Shown piece by piece: positions 37,644-47,142 of a stretch of 64,000 nucleotides of DNA. The stretch is from Pseudomonas bubulae (lineage in GTDB: Bacteria > Pseudomonadota > Gammaproteobacteria > Pseudomonadales > Pseudomonadaceae): contig NZ_UYJA01000001.1 in the NCBI RefSeq assembly GCF_900618535.1, forward strand, positions 248,001 to 312,000. Reading direction: 5' to 3'. A program made the position numbers and the translations under genes. Positions within the stretch are counted from its first letter, which is position 1; every line of letters begins with the position of its first letter. The notes below the pieces were generated by a model. It was not told where the DNA came from, made no database searches, and worked only from the letters and a program-made list of their open reading frames with translations.

Positions 37644-39033
37644 CCAGTAATGCCTCGACGCCAGCCATGACGGCAGGCGTGTCGGTGTGGGCGACGTTGA
37701 AGCGCATGCAGCGGCGCAGTTGCGGATCAAAACCGAACAGGATCCCGGGCGCGAGCACCAGGCCACGGGCAAGTGCCTGCTGGGCGAGGGTTTCGCCATC
37801 CAGCCCGGCAGGCAATGTGGCCCAGATAAACATGCCGCCGGCGTAGGGCACGCTCAACCTGAAGCCCAGGCCCTGCAACCAGCCCGAAACCCGTGCACCA
37901 CTGGCCTGCAGGCCTTGCACCACGCGCTTGCGGTGTTTGTGATAAGTGCCGTCATTGAGCATCGAGCACACCAGTTGCTCAAGCATTTCCGAAGTAATCC
38001 CGCCGCACATCAGTTTCATCTGGGTCAGCTCGGCGGCCATCTGCGCAGAGGCCACGACAAAGCTCACCCGCAGGTTGGCACTGAGGGTTTTCGAAAAACC
38101 GCTCAGGTAGGTCACTTGCTCCACGCCTGCCAGCGCCACCAGTCGGGGGGGCGGTTCTGGGTGCAGGTCGCCATAAAGATCATCTTCGATAATGGCGCAC
38201 TCATAACGCTTGGCCAGCTCGAGCAGTCCGTAGGCCTGCCCGGGTGTGAAGGAGTGCCCGGTGGGGTTATGCAGCAGCCCGGTGGTGAGGTAAAGCGTTG
38301 GCCGGTGCTGGCTGAACAGGGTTTGCAGCGCTTGCAGGTCCAGCCCTTGGGCAGTGCGCTCCACAGTGATCACGCGCACGCCATGCAAGGCCAGGTTGGC
38401 GTGAAAATTGAAATAACAGGGCATGTCCAACAGCACGGTATCGCCGGGGCGCACGCGCAAGCGCAGCAGCATGTCGAGCCCCAGCACGGTATTGGCCGTG
38501 GTGATAATCTGCTCGACCCCCACATTCAGGCCCTGGCTCAACAGTTTCTGCTGCAAGGCCTGACGCAGCGGCAAATAGCCCGCCGGGTCACCATAACCGG
38601 TCAGTCGCAGGGCTGGCGAGCGACTGAGCTGGCGCATGTTGCCACGCAGGGCGCTGGCTTCCAGCCAGCTTTCCGGTAAATGCCCGCTGCCGGGGCGCAG
38701 GGCACCGCTGGCACCGGTCAGGGAGCGGCGCAAGACGCTGTGCAAGTCTTGCGGCAGCAGGTCAAGGGCAGTGGCGCGTCCGCTTTGCAGCGTTTTCGTC
38801 GCAACAAAGTAGCCCAGGCCCTGACTGGATGTGATTCTGTCCTGCCCGCGCAAGCGATCCAGGGCTTCGATCAGGGTGAATTTGCTGACGCCCCAGTGAG
38901 CAGTCATCTCGCGCGCCGAAGGCAGTTTGCTGCCGGGGTTGAGCAGACCCTGATCAATGGCCTGGCTCAAGGCATCAACAATCTGCTGGACCTTGGACAG
39001 GCCGGGTTGAAACGCAACGGTAGGTAAGTGCAT
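37630..39033 (-). CDS. MocR-type GntR regulator with aminotransferase domain
   Basis: A 467-residue fusion. The N-terminal GntR winged helix (about 10-75) includes SKLPSAREMTAHWGVSKFTLIEALDRL. The rest is a fold-type I aminotransferase-like domain with the PLP lysine in TYLSGFSKTLSANLRVSF. MocR proteins use PLP or an amino compound as effector. It is divergent from a LysE exporter, which it likely controls. Its 3' end overlaps the convergent response regulator by 14 bp. Confidence 0.93.
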   Translation of the reverse strand: MHLPTVAFQPGLSKVQQIVDALSQAIDQGLLNPGSKLPSAREMTAHWGVSKFTLIEALDRLRGQDRITSSQGLGYFVATKTLQSGRATALDLLPQDLHSVLRRSLTGASGALRPGSGHLPESWLEASALRGNMRQLSRSPALRLTGYGDPAGYLPLRQALQQKLLSQGLNVGVEQIITTANTVLGLDMLLRLRVRPGDTVLLDMPCYFNFHANLALHGVRVITVERTAQGLDLQALQTLFSQHRPTLYLTTGLLHNPTGHSFTPGQAYGLLELAKRYECAIIEDDLYGDLHPEPPPRLVALAGVEQVTYLSGFSKTLSANLRVSFVVASAQMAAELTQMKLMCGGITSEMLEQLVCSMLNDGTYHKHRKRVVQGLQASGARVSGWLQGLGFRLSVPYAGGMFIWATLPAGLDGETLAQQALARGLVLAPGILFGFDPQLRRCMRFNVAHTDTPAVMAGVEALLANPT

Positions 39034-39162
39034 GCAGGGCCTCGTACTTTACCGGTCATGCTACCAGTAAAGGTCGGTAAAGTTTGTCAGCGCTTGATCT
39101 GCCAATAGCCGGCAGGGCCTGCCTAGACTGCGCGACCGTAACTTCTGGATTCAACCACCGTC

Positions 39163-39801
39163 ATGGCCACGCAACTGACACTCGCTTCATTTCTGTATTT
39201 TCTGATGTTTTGCGCCACCATGACCTTCAGCCCCGGGCCCATGACCCTGCTCTTGATGGGGTTCGGCATGCAGCAGGGGCTCAAGCGTTCCATGCCGGTA
39301 CAACTGGGAGCCAGCGCAGCGTATCTGGTGTCGATTCTTGTTTTTGCCGTAGGCTTCGCCGAACTGATCAAGGGCAACCCGTTAATCAGTCGCGGGATCC
39401 AGTACGTGGGGGTTACGTACTTGCTGTACCTGGCGTACCGGCAGTGGACCAGCACCGGGTTGAAACTGGACAGTCCCGACACACTGCACAACGATTTTAC
39501 AGGGCGCTTTGGCAAGGGCCTGCTCACCGGTTTCTCCAACCCGAAAACCATCGTCATGTTCAGCGCCGTATTCCCGCAGTTCGCCGGGCAGGGCAGTGAT
39601 TCCCGAATGCTGGATCTGGCGGTACTGGGGCTGGCTTTTTTGCTGCTGCAGTTTGCCAGTGGTTGCCTGTATTGTTACTTCGGTCAACGTATTCGCCGGG
39701 TGCTGCAAAGCCCGTCGCGACAAGTGTTGTTGCAACGGGCTACAGCCTGCATGTTGCTGGGGGTTGCAGTGATGCTGGCGCGAGGTTTTACCCAGGGCTG
39801 A
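39163..39801 (+). CDS. LysE/RhtB-family amino-acid exporter
   Basis: A 212-residue membrane protein of about six helices. The family signature is FSPGPMTLLLMGFGMQQGLKRSMPVQLGAS near residues 25-55, and GFSNPKTIVMFSAVFPQF in the middle. These exporters remove amino acids or related compounds. The divergent MocR regulator suggests induction by its substrate. The 3' end is 22 bp from the convergent hemerythrin gene. Confidence 0.92.
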   Translation: MATQLTLASFLYFLMFCATMTFSPGPMTLLLMGFGMQQGLKRSMPVQLGASAAYLVSILVFAVGFAELIKGNPLISRGIQYVGVTYLLYLAYRQWTSTGLKLDSPDTLHNDFTGRFGKGLLTGFSNPKTIVMFSAVFPQFAGQGSDSRMLDLAVLGLAFLLLQFASGCLYCYFGQRIRRVLQSPSRQVLLQRATACMLLGVAVMLARGFTQG

Positions 39802-39822
39802 ACCTGCCGGGCGCTGGTGCCA

Positions 39823-40305
39823 TCACGCCGCCAGGGGCTTGCTGTTCAGGGACTTTTTGTATTCGGCTTTCATCGTTTCCATCTGTTTTCCCAGCTCATC
39901 GAGCACCGCTTTACCGAGCAACTTGCGGGCCTGGGGAAACATCTCGGTTTCTTCTTCTTCGATATGGTGCTCGAGGAGTTCCTTGACCACCTTTGCACGA
40001 CCGGAGAATTCCAGAGAATCGGGGGCAGTTTTCTTGAGGTCAGGCAATACCAGGGAGTCCACAGTGCGGTGTTCTTCCTTCGCTTCGTGGTACATGACGG
40101 CTTGCTCTTTACCACCGGCTTTCTTGAAGACCGGGTAGAGGATTTCCTCTTCAAGGCGGGTGTGGATAGTAATTTCCATTTCCAGTTTGTTGAGCAGTTC
40201 AGTGCGTTTTTTCACGGCGCGCTCGGTGGAGTCGCTGAGCTGGCTCAAGATGGCCTTGACTCGTTTGTGGTCTTCCAACAGCAAATCGATGGCATTCATA
40301 TTCAC
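39823..40305 (-). CDS. Hemerythrin HHE-domain protein
   Basis: A 160-residue four-helix bundle. Candidate di-iron ligands are spread as expected: H14 (LLEDHKRV), H53/E57 (THTRLEEEILYP), the YHEAKEEHRTVD segment, and the LLEHHIEEEETEMFP segment. HHE proteins bind oxygen or nitric oxide or take part in iron and redox stress. The ATG is preceded by GAGACAGGTGAGTG on the minus strand. No partner gene is nearby. Confidence 0.9.
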   Translation of the reverse strand: MNMNAIDLLLEDHKRVKAILSQLSDSTERAVKKRTELLNKLEMEITIHTRLEEEILYPVFKKAGGKEQAVMYHEAKEEHRTVDSLVLPDLKKTAPDSLEFSGRAKVVKELLEHHIEEEETEMFPQARKLLGKAVLDELGKQMETMKAEYKKSLNSKPLAA

Positions 40306-40568
40306 TCACCTGTCTCTTTCACGGATAGGGATGGGCCTTTGTGCATACGACCCTCAGGGGTGAATATTGCATTAGCTGTACCAACTTGAACGGACGATAT
40401 AAAATTAATAAAAATCAATTAGTTAAGTTTTAAAGCTGACGTATCTATTCGTGCAGAATGCATGTATGCCGCGCCCAGGTCATGCAATTCGCGAGTAGGT
40501 TGGCGTTAATGCGCTAAACGCGGAAATCCCCGCCGCATGGGGTATATTGCGAACTGTTTCTGCCTGTA

Positions 40569-41537
40569 ATGAGATTGGTTTTGTCTACGATTGACTCCCC
40601 GCTACCGCCGCTTTCTTCCTTGGTGTTAAACCCGGTGCAAACGCCTGTGGCGCTTTATCTTCAGCGGCTGGCGCCGTCCAGCCGCCAGACCATGCGTTAT
40701 GTCTTGCAGGAAGCGGCAGACCGCCTGGGCGCTGAAGACGTGGCGATTGATGAATTCCCCTGGCATCAACTGCAACCGGGGCATATCACCGCACTGGTGG
40801 CGGCGTTGCGTGAAGACGGTTACGCGCCAAATACCTCATCGCTCTATGTCAACGCCATTCGCGGCGTGATGAATCAGGCCTGGCAACAAAACCTGATCAC
40901 TCAGGATCATTTGCTCAAGATACGCGCAGTCAAGGCGGGAGGCGGTTCGCGGCTGGTCAAGGGGCGTAACCTGCGGCGCAATCTGATTCGCGAGCTGATG
41001 GACGTCTGTGCCGCAGACCCCCGTCCGCAAGGGCTCAGGGACGCGGCGATCATCGCAATTCTGTATGGCTCGGGGATGCGCAAGTCCGAGTCGGTGAATA
41101 TGGACCTGTGGCAGGTCGATGTAGAACAGCGCAGCTTGCAGGTGCTGGGCAAGGGCAACAAGGAACTGATCAAGTTTGCACCGGCCTGGGCTTTCGAAAA
41201 ACTGGAAGAGTGGCTGGCATTCCGCCGGGCGAACCTGCCGGACGGGGTCAGTGATGACACCTTTTTGTTCAATCGCATCCGCCGCGGCAACCATATCACT
41301 CGTGATCGCCTGACCAAACATGCGATCTATTACATCGCCAAGCAGCGGGGCAGGCAGGTAGGGGTCGACATCATGCCCCATGATTTTCGTCGCTCGTTCA
41401 TTACCCGGGTGATTGAAGAGTACGACGTGTCGATCGCACAGAAGCTGGCGCACCACGCCAACATTGCCACCACCGTCAGCTATGACGTGCGCGATGACAA
41501 CGAGCGGCGCAATGTGACCGACCGCTTCCTGTTGTAA
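40569..41537 (+). CDS. Lone XerC/D-like tyrosine recombinase
   Basis: A 322-residue site-specific recombinase. The catalytic set is complete: R171 (GSGMRKSE), a lysine in GKGNKE, H271 and R274 (PHDFRRS), H296 (AHHAN) and the nucleophile Y305 (TVSYDVRD). An N-terminal SAM-like DNA-binding domain spans about 20-110. It lacks the usual neighbours of xerC or xerD, and no phage gene or att repeat is visible. It may be a dedicated resolvase-like enzyme or the remnant of an integrated element. Confidence 0.9.
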   Translation: MRLVLSTIDSPLPPLSSLVLNPVQTPVALYLQRLAPSSRQTMRYVLQEAADRLGAEDVAIDEFPWHQLQPGHITALVAALREDGYAPNTSSLYVNAIRGVMNQAWQQNLITQDHLLKIRAVKAGGGSRLVKGRNLRRNLIRELMDVCAADPRPQGLRDAAIIAILYGSGMRKSESVNMDLWQVDVEQRSLQVLGKGNKELIKFAPAWAFEKLEEWLAFRRANLPDGVSDDTFLFNRIRRGNHITRDRLTKHAIYYIAKQRGRQVGVDIMPHDFRRSFITRVIEEYDVSIAQKLAHHANIATTVSYDVRDDNERRNVTDRFLL

Positions 41538-41620
41538 GCGCAAGGGTTGGCGGTTTTAAGAATTAATGAACCCTCGCGCCATCTCCCCGCCTAACGTTTA
41601 ACAACCACAGGAGGTCGCGC

Positions 41621-41818
41621 ATGCAAATCGAAACCATATGGGTGGTACTGGCAATTATTCTGGTGCTGCTGGAGCTCTGGGCAATCCGCGGGGTGATGAA
41701 AAGCGGGGCACGGTCAAGCAGCCGGCTGATGTGGATTGCCATTATCATCTTCGCGCCGTTGCTGGGCATGCTGGCGTGGCTGGTTGCCGGGCCAAGGCAG
41801 CCGAGCACACACCATTGA
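41621..41818 (+). CDS. Small PLDc_N-type membrane protein
   Basis: A 65-residue protein with two hydrophobic helices (IWVVLAIILVLLELWAI and LMWIAIIIFAPLLGMLAWLVAGP). This is the phospholipase D nuclease N-terminal-type membrane domain found in many tiny bacterial proteins. AGGAGG lies just ahead of the ATG, giving a strong ribosome-binding site. Function is unknown. Confidence 0.82.
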   Translation: MQIETIWVVLAIILVLLELWAIRGVMKSGARSSSRLMWIAIIIFAPLLGMLAWLVAGPRQPSTHH

Positions 41819-41821
41819 ATA

Positions 41822-42916
41822 TCACGTATTGGTCTTGAGCTTGGTCCACAAACGGGTGCTCAGACGGGCGATTTTGGCCGGCAGGTCCTCCACGGTGAAC
41901 AGGGTGTCGATCACTTCACTGGACGGGTAGATCGCCGGGTCCTGTTTCACGTCCGGCGCCAGGTACGGGTCTGCCGCCTGGTTGGGGTTGGCGTAGTGGA
42001 TATGGTTGCTGATAGTGGCAATCACTTGCGGGGTCAGCAGGTAGTTCATGTAGGTGTAGGCATTTTTTTCATGGGGCGCGCTCTTGGGCATGACCACCAT
42101 GTCCAGCCATAACGTCGAACCTTCCTTTGGGATCGAATACGCAATGTCGATCCCGTTCCCGGCTTCCCGTGCACTTGCCGCAGCCTGTACCACATCACCG
42201 TTGAAGCCGATCACCGCACAGATATTGCCGTTGGCCAGATCACTGATGTATTTGGATGCATGAAAATACTGAACATAAGGTCGTATTTTCAGCAGCGCCG
42301 CTTCGGCTTTCTTGTAGTCCTCAGGCTCATGACTATGGTGCGGCAAGCCCAGGTAGTTGAGAGTGATCGGCAACACTTGCGTCGGATTGTCGATAATCGC
42401 CACACCGCACTGGCTCAGTTTTTTGATGTTGTTTTCATCGAAAAACAGGCTCCAGGAGCGGGTGACATCCGTGGTACCAAAAATCGCCTTGATCTTCTCG
42501 ACGTTGTAGCCGATCCCCGCCGTGCCCCACATGTAGGGGTAGCCGTACTGATTGCCGGGATCGTTGGCTTCCAGTTTGTTCATTAACACCGGGTCCAGGT
42601 TCTTCCAGTTTGGCAACTGGCTCCTGTCCAGTTTCTGGATGGCACCGGCCTTGATCAGGCGGGACATAAAGTGGTTCGAAGGGCTGACCACGTCATAGCC
42701 GGTATTACCGGTCATCAACTTGGATTCCAGCACTTCGTTGCTGTCGTGAATATCGTAGGTCGCCTTGATCCCTGTTTCCCTGGTGAAGGTGGTCAGGGTG
42801 TCGTCGGCAATATAGCCGTTCCAGTTGGAAATATTCACGCTTTCGTCGGCGTGGCTGACGGCCGAAAACGCTGCGAGCATGACCGCAAGGGAAACCGGGC
42901 TGATGTTCATGTTCAA
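41822..42916 (-). CDS. Polyamine ABC transporter substrate-binding protein (PotF/SpuD-like)
   Basis: A 364-residue periplasmic protein. The signal peptide ends near SHADES. The NISNWNGYIADDTLTTFTRETGIKATYDIHDSNEVLESKLMTGNTGYDVVSPS segment, starting VNISNWNGYI, is typical of PotF/SpuD binders of putrescine or spermidine. No permease or ATPase lies beside it. It is followed upstream by an oxidase of the putrescine-use type, transcribed in the same direction. Confidence 0.9.
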   Translation of the reverse strand: MNMNISPVSLAVMLAAFSAVSHADESVNISNWNGYIADDTLTTFTRETGIKATYDIHDSNEVLESKLMTGNTGYDVVSPSNHFMSRLIKAGAIQKLDRSQLPNWKNLDPVLMNKLEANDPGNQYGYPYMWGTAGIGYNVEKIKAIFGTTDVTRSWSLFFDENNIKKLSQCGVAIIDNPTQVLPITLNYLGLPHHSHEPEDYKKAEAALLKIRPYVQYFHASKYISDLANGNICAVIGFNGDVVQAAASAREAGNGIDIAYSIPKEGSTLWLDMVVMPKSAPHEKNAYTYMNYLLTPQVIATISNHIHYANPNQAADPYLAPDVKQDPAIYPSSEVIDTLFTVEDLPAKIARLSTRLWTKLKTNT

Positions 42917-42960
42917 TCACCTTTTCAAGGAGCTTTTATTCTTTTGTGGTGTGAGAGTGT

Positions 42961-44262
42961 TCAGATTTCTGTTTTGGCTCTGAGGGCTTCCATGCGCATG
43001 CGCAGCGCTGCACCGACGTCAAAAAATGGCCGTGGCGGTAACCAGCCCGGCTGCGCTCTGTCCATGACCGACTGCAGCAGGGGCGAGCTGGCGCCACAGG
43101 CCAGCTCTGCGAGCAGACGGCCCCACAGCGTGCCGCGGGCAACCCCGGAGCCATTGCAGCCCGCCACGGCATAGATGCCTTCCTCGACCTTGGCAAAGTA
43201 CGGCTGGCCACTGCGGGTAGCGCTCAGATGGCCGGTCCAGGTGTAGCGGATGTCTTGCTCACCGAGCCCGGGGAAGCGACGTTGCAGGCCCAGTGCATGG
43301 TGTTTTCGACGCAGTGACAAGTCACTGCCGGACAAATCGCGCGTACGGTATTCCGCGGTATTGCGGATCATTACCCGCCGATCCGGAGTCAGTCGCACCG
43401 TGGCGCCCAGCGGCCTCGTCGACAGCACGCCCCAGGGCTCGACACTGCCGATGGCCTGATACTCCTTGTCGCTCAGGGGGCGGGTGAGGCTGGCGCTGAG
43501 CTCCATCGGGAAGGTTGCGCTGTTGTCGATCCCGGCGCGGGGGATAAAGGCATTCAGGCATACCAGTACCTGTGTGGCTTCAATGCTGCCTTGGATACCC
43601 TTGGCCCGAATGCGTCCGCCACTCAGACGTTCAAGCCCGATGATGTCGGTGTTTTCAAAAAGGCTGACATTGGCCGGCAAGGCATCCAGCAGGCCCTTGA
43701 CGTATTTCGCCGGCTGCAACAACGCATTGCCATTGCCGCACCAGATGGCCGCCTGGTAATGGCGGGTGCCGAGTGTCTGCGCCAATTGCGCGCCTTCCAG
43801 AAAGTGTGCAGATGCGCCGACTGCATGCAGGGTCTTGAGCTTGGCCTCAACCTGGGTCAACTTGCCCGGGTCGTTGACGGCGAAGTAGTAACCCGAATCC
43901 CGGTACTCGCAGTCGATGCCGTGGCGCGCAATGCGCATGCGCACTTCATCACCGGCCGCCTGGCCGATTGTCGAGTCCACGGCATAGCCGGCAAATCCAC
44001 CCTTGCCGATCAGCTCGTCATCAGCCGGGTTTTCATGGGCCACCGCGTAACCGGAGTTGCGTGCCGATGCACCTTGGGCTGCACGTTGCCTGTCGACAAT
44101 CAGAATGCGAGCTTGCGGGTGCAATTGCGCCAGGGAATGGGCCGCACTGAGGCCGGTAATGCCCGCACCGATAATCAACCAGTCGGCTTTCTCGACGCCG
44201 TTGAGGTGATCACGGAGGGGGGAGCTTCCTGCCAGGGCAATCCAGCCACATTCATTCTTCAC
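42961..44262 (-). CDS. FAD-dependent oxidoreductase, PuuB-like
   Basis: A 433-residue DAO-family flavoprotein. The FAD motif near the start is WLIIGAGITGLSAAHSLA. The GASARNSGYAV segment and C-terminal GCNGSGVARGTLWGRLLAEL are typical of gamma-glutamylputrescine oxidoreductase and similar amine oxidases. With the adjacent polyamine-binding protein it suggests putrescine or related amine use. The exact substrate is inferred from context. Confidence 0.87.
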   Translation of the reverse strand: MKNECGWIALAGSSPLRDHLNGVEKADWLIIGAGITGLSAAHSLAQLHPQARILIVDRQRAAQGASARNSGYAVAHENPADDELIGKGGFAGYAVDSTIGQAAGDEVRMRIARHGIDCEYRDSGYYFAVNDPGKLTQVEAKLKTLHAVGASAHFLEGAQLAQTLGTRHYQAAIWCGNGNALLQPAKYVKGLLDALPANVSLFENTDIIGLERLSGGRIRAKGIQGSIEATQVLVCLNAFIPRAGIDNSATFPMELSASLTRPLSDKEYQAIGSVEPWGVLSTRPLGATVRLTPDRRVMIRNTAEYRTRDLSGSDLSLRRKHHALGLQRRFPGLGEQDIRYTWTGHLSATRSGQPYFAKVEEGIYAVAGCNGSGVARGTLWGRLLAELACGASSPLLQSVMDRAQPGWLPPRPFFDVGAALRMRMEALRAKTEI

Positions 44263-44418
44263 GTTTCACCTCATTTGCCGGTCAGGGTGCTGTCCGGCCT
44301 TTGAATACATGCGCTAATTGCATGGCTGGCCGTTGCTGGCGCTGGTTATGGATGGAATTTAGGCGGTACCAAGTGATATAACCAACGCTATTAATTCATT
44401 GATTGATGCAAAAAACAC

Positions 44419-45315
44419 ATGGATAAGGTTCGTCACGTACCGTCGTTGCAGGGTTTGCAGGCACTGGTAGAGGTGGCTGAATCGGGCAGCTTCACACAGG
44501 CGGCGCAAACGCTGTGTCTGACCCAAAGCGCTATTAGCCGGAAAATCCAGCAACTGGAAGCTCACTTTGGCGTGTCACTGTTTGTCAGAACCAGTCGCAG
44601 CGTGCGTATGACGGTCGAAGGTGAGCAGGTGCTGGCCAGTGCCCGCGGCATTCTTGAACAGTTAAAGCTGCTGGAAGATCGTTTGTCGCCGCAAAAGCGA
44701 CCGTTCCGTATCCGCATGCATGTATCGCTGGCCGTGCGCTGGTTACTGCCCAAACTCAGTGACTTTTACTTGCAGCACCCGGACATAGCCTTGTCGATTG
44801 AAACGGTCGCCACCGAGGTTGTCGAACCGGCCAGCGACAGCGATGCCTACATCCTGTACTTGCCCCGACCCTCCACTGACCCAGCCTGCATGGCTTTATT
44901 CGATGAGGCTCTGGTGCCAGTGTGTGCACCCAGCCTGGGGCCGCTGGCGTCGATGGAAGATCTGCTGCGCTTTGCGCTGTTGCATCGCTCGGCCGACCAG
45001 CAAGCCTGGCACGACTGGCTCGCCGCCAATGACGGCAAGCCACTGCACAGCTATCGGCATATCCCGTTCAATCTCGATGAGCTGGCCCTCGATGCTGCCG
45101 CGCGTGGCTTGGGGGTGGCGGTCACGGACATGACCCTGGCGGCGGAGTCCATTCAACGCGGGGCACTGGTGATTCCGTTTGGTGAACCGTTGAAAACCGG
45201 TGGTAACTATTCGTTGTGCCTGCAACCTGCTGCAGACTTGCATCCGGCGTGTCCGGCGGTGCTGCAATGGTTCACCAGTCAGGTCGAGCAAGGCGGAGGA
45301 GGGAGAACTTGTTAA
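44419..45315 (+). CDS. LysR-family (GcvA-like) regulator
   Basis: A 298-residue regulator with the winged HTH SFTQAAQTLCLTQSAISRKIQQLEAHFGVSLFVRTSRSVRMT near the N-terminus, of the GcvA-like group. The effector domain follows from about residue 95. It is divergent from the PuuB-like oxidase and polyamine-binding genes, which are its likely targets. Confidence 0.9.
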   Translation: MDKVRHVPSLQGLQALVEVAESGSFTQAAQTLCLTQSAISRKIQQLEAHFGVSLFVRTSRSVRMTVEGEQVLASARGILEQLKLLEDRLSPQKRPFRIRMHVSLAVRWLLPKLSDFYLQHPDIALSIETVATEVVEPASDSDAYILYLPRPSTDPACMALFDEALVPVCAPSLGPLASMEDLLRFALLHRSADQQAWHDWLAANDGKPLHSYRHIPFNLDELALDAAARGLGVAVTDMTLAAESIQRGALVIPFGEPLKTGGNYSLCLQPAADLHPACPAVLQWFTSQVEQGGGGRTC

Positions 45316-45391
45316 ATTTTGTAATAAGTCCGCTAGCAGGAAATGACTTTAATCGCTGTAGGATTGCATCCCCAATTCACTAAAGGCTTGT

Positions 45392-45571
45392 ATGAACACC
45401 CTTCAGGAACCACCCAGTCGCAGTTTTGAATCTGCGCTTGCCCCAGGCTTGATCCTCGCAATCGAGCACGCGTTACCCATTCCCCGCCCTCTGTTTAGCG
45501 CCAGCACCTCTGCTGCTGCGCTTGTCTGTGCGCGCTCGCCGTTAACCCAGCACCTTCGTGAGATTGACTGA
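45392..45571 (+). CDS. possible 59-residue leader ORF upstream of the TerC gene
   Basis: An ATG at 45392 opens 59 codons that stop at 45571, just 5 bp before the TerC-CBS start. The product ([16 protein letters not shown]...) has no recognised family. The position suggests a leader or translationally coupled upstream ORF, but it could be chance. Its codon use is not clearly different from neighbouring genes. Confidence 0.35.
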   Translation: MNTLQEPPSRSFESALAPGLILAIEHALPIPRPLFSASTSAAALVCARSPLTQHLREID

Positions 45572-45576
45572 TACCT

Positions 45577-47142
45577 ATGGAATGGATTGCAGATCCCACG
45601 GCCTGGCTCGGCCTGTTGACCCTGATTGTGCTGGAACTGGTACTGGGTATTGATAACCTGGTGTTTATCGCCATCCTCGCCGACAAACTGCCGCCGGAGC
45701 AGCGCGACCGTGCCCGGGTCATCGGCCTGACGCTGGCCCTGGTCATGCGCCTGGGCCTGCTGGCCAGCATCTCGTGGATGGTCACGCTGACGCAGCCTTT
45801 GTTCGAAGTCTTCGACAAAGCGTTCTCGGGGCGCGACCTGATCATGCTGTTCGGCGGCTTGTTCCTGTTGTTCAAGGCCACGATGGAGTTGCATGAGCGC
45901 CTGGAAGGGCATGTGGCCGAGCGCTCATCGGCGCTGGGCTATGCCATGTTCTGGCCGATTGTGGCGCAGATTGTCGTGCTCGACGCGGTGTTTTCCCTGG
46001 ACGCGGTGATTACCGCGGTAGGCATGGTTGAGCATCTGTCGGTGATGATGATCGCCGTGGTGTTCTCGATCGGCCTGATGATCATCGCCAGCAAACCGTT
46101 GACCCACTTCGTCAACAGTCACCCTACGGTGATCATGCTGTGCCTGGGCTTCTTGATGATGATCGGCTTCAGCCTGACTGCCGAGGGCCTGGGCTTTCAT
46201 ATCCCGAAAGGTTATCTGTACGCCGCCATCGGCTTCTCGATCCTGATCGAAGTACTCAACCAGATTGCCCGTGCGCGCCGCAAGAAAAGCGTGCAGGGCC
46301 TGCGGCCCATGCGCGAGCGCACCGCCCATGCGGTGATGCGCTTGCTTGGCGGGCGCACCCTGAGTGCTGATGAAGTGGGCGAAGAGATTGCCGACATGCT
46401 TGACGGTGGCAGTCATCAGAACGTCTTCCATCGACGCGAGCGCGTGATGATCAGTGGCGTATTGCAACTGGCGGAACGGTCGATTCGCACGGTGATGACG
46501 CCCCGTGCCGAGATCGATCATATCGATCTGGCTGATTCGGCAGAGATCATTCGTACAAAGCTGATGCATTCATCGTATTCCCGACTGCCCCTGATCCGGG
46601 ATGGCCGGGTAGATGAACCCTTGGGCTTTGTGCATAAAAAAGAGCTGCTCAAGGAGCTTCTGGCGGGGCATGAACCGGATCTGGAGGCGATGGCGCGCAA
46701 GGCCATCAATCTGCTGGACAGCTTCACGATTCTCAACGCTCTGGAACAGATGCGTAAAGAGTCGACGCACATTGCGTTTGTCATCAACGAGTTCGGTGAC
46801 TTCATCGGCCTGCTGACCATGACTGACATTCTCGAGTCGATCGCTGGTGAACTGCCGGATGCCAGTGAGATAGAGGGGCCCAATATCGTTGCCCAGGAAG
46901 AGGGTTTTCTGGTTAGCGGCGCCTTGAACCTGAGCCAGATTCGCCAGCACATCGGCTTTGCAGCCAAGGCCACGGATGACTATCAGACACTTGCAGGTAT
47001 GGTCATGAGTTTACTGGATCGTCTGCCTATGATTGGCGACAAGCTGACGTGGGAAGGCTGGACCTTGACCGTAGTCGAGGTAGAAGAGCGGAGGGTGACG
47101 CGGGTGTTGCTGAGCAAATCCGCTCCCACAGTAAAAAGTTAG
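45577..47142 (+). CDS. TerC-family membrane protein with CBS and CorC domains
   Basis: A 521-residue YoaE-like protein. The TerC domain with seven hydrophobic helices spans about 1-235 ([19 protein letters not shown] and [18 protein letters not shown] hold conserved aspartates). A CBS pair (about 295-420) and a CorC/HlyC domain (about 435-515) follow. TerC proteins handle metals, in several cases manganese. The last ten codons lie inside a REP arm (SKSAPTVKS), so the tail was rewritten by repeat insertion. Confidence 0.92.
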   Translation: MEWIADPTAWLGLLTLIVLELVLGIDNLVFIAILADKLPPEQRDRARVIGLTLALVMRLGLLASISWMVTLTQPLFEVFDKAFSGRDLIMLFGGLFLLFKATMELHERLEGHVAERSSALGYAMFWPIVAQIVVLDAVFSLDAVITAVGMVEHLSVMMIAVVFSIGLMIIASKPLTHFVNSHPTVIMLCLGFLMMIGFSLTAEGLGFHIPKGYLYAAIGFSILIEVLNQIARARRKKSVQGLRPMRERTAHAVMRLLGGRTLSADEVGEEIADMLDGGSHQNVFHRRERVMISGVLQLAERSIRTVMTPRAEIDHIDLADSAEIIRTKLMHSSYSRLPLIRDGRVDEPLGFVHKKELLKELLAGHEPDLEAMARKAINLLDSFTILNALEQMRKESTHIAFVINEFGDFIGLLTMTDILESIAGELPDASEIEGPNIVAQEEGFLVSGALNLSQIRQHIGFAAKATDDYQTLAGMVMSLLDRLPMIGDKLTWEGWTLTVVEVEERRVTRVLLSKSAPTVKS

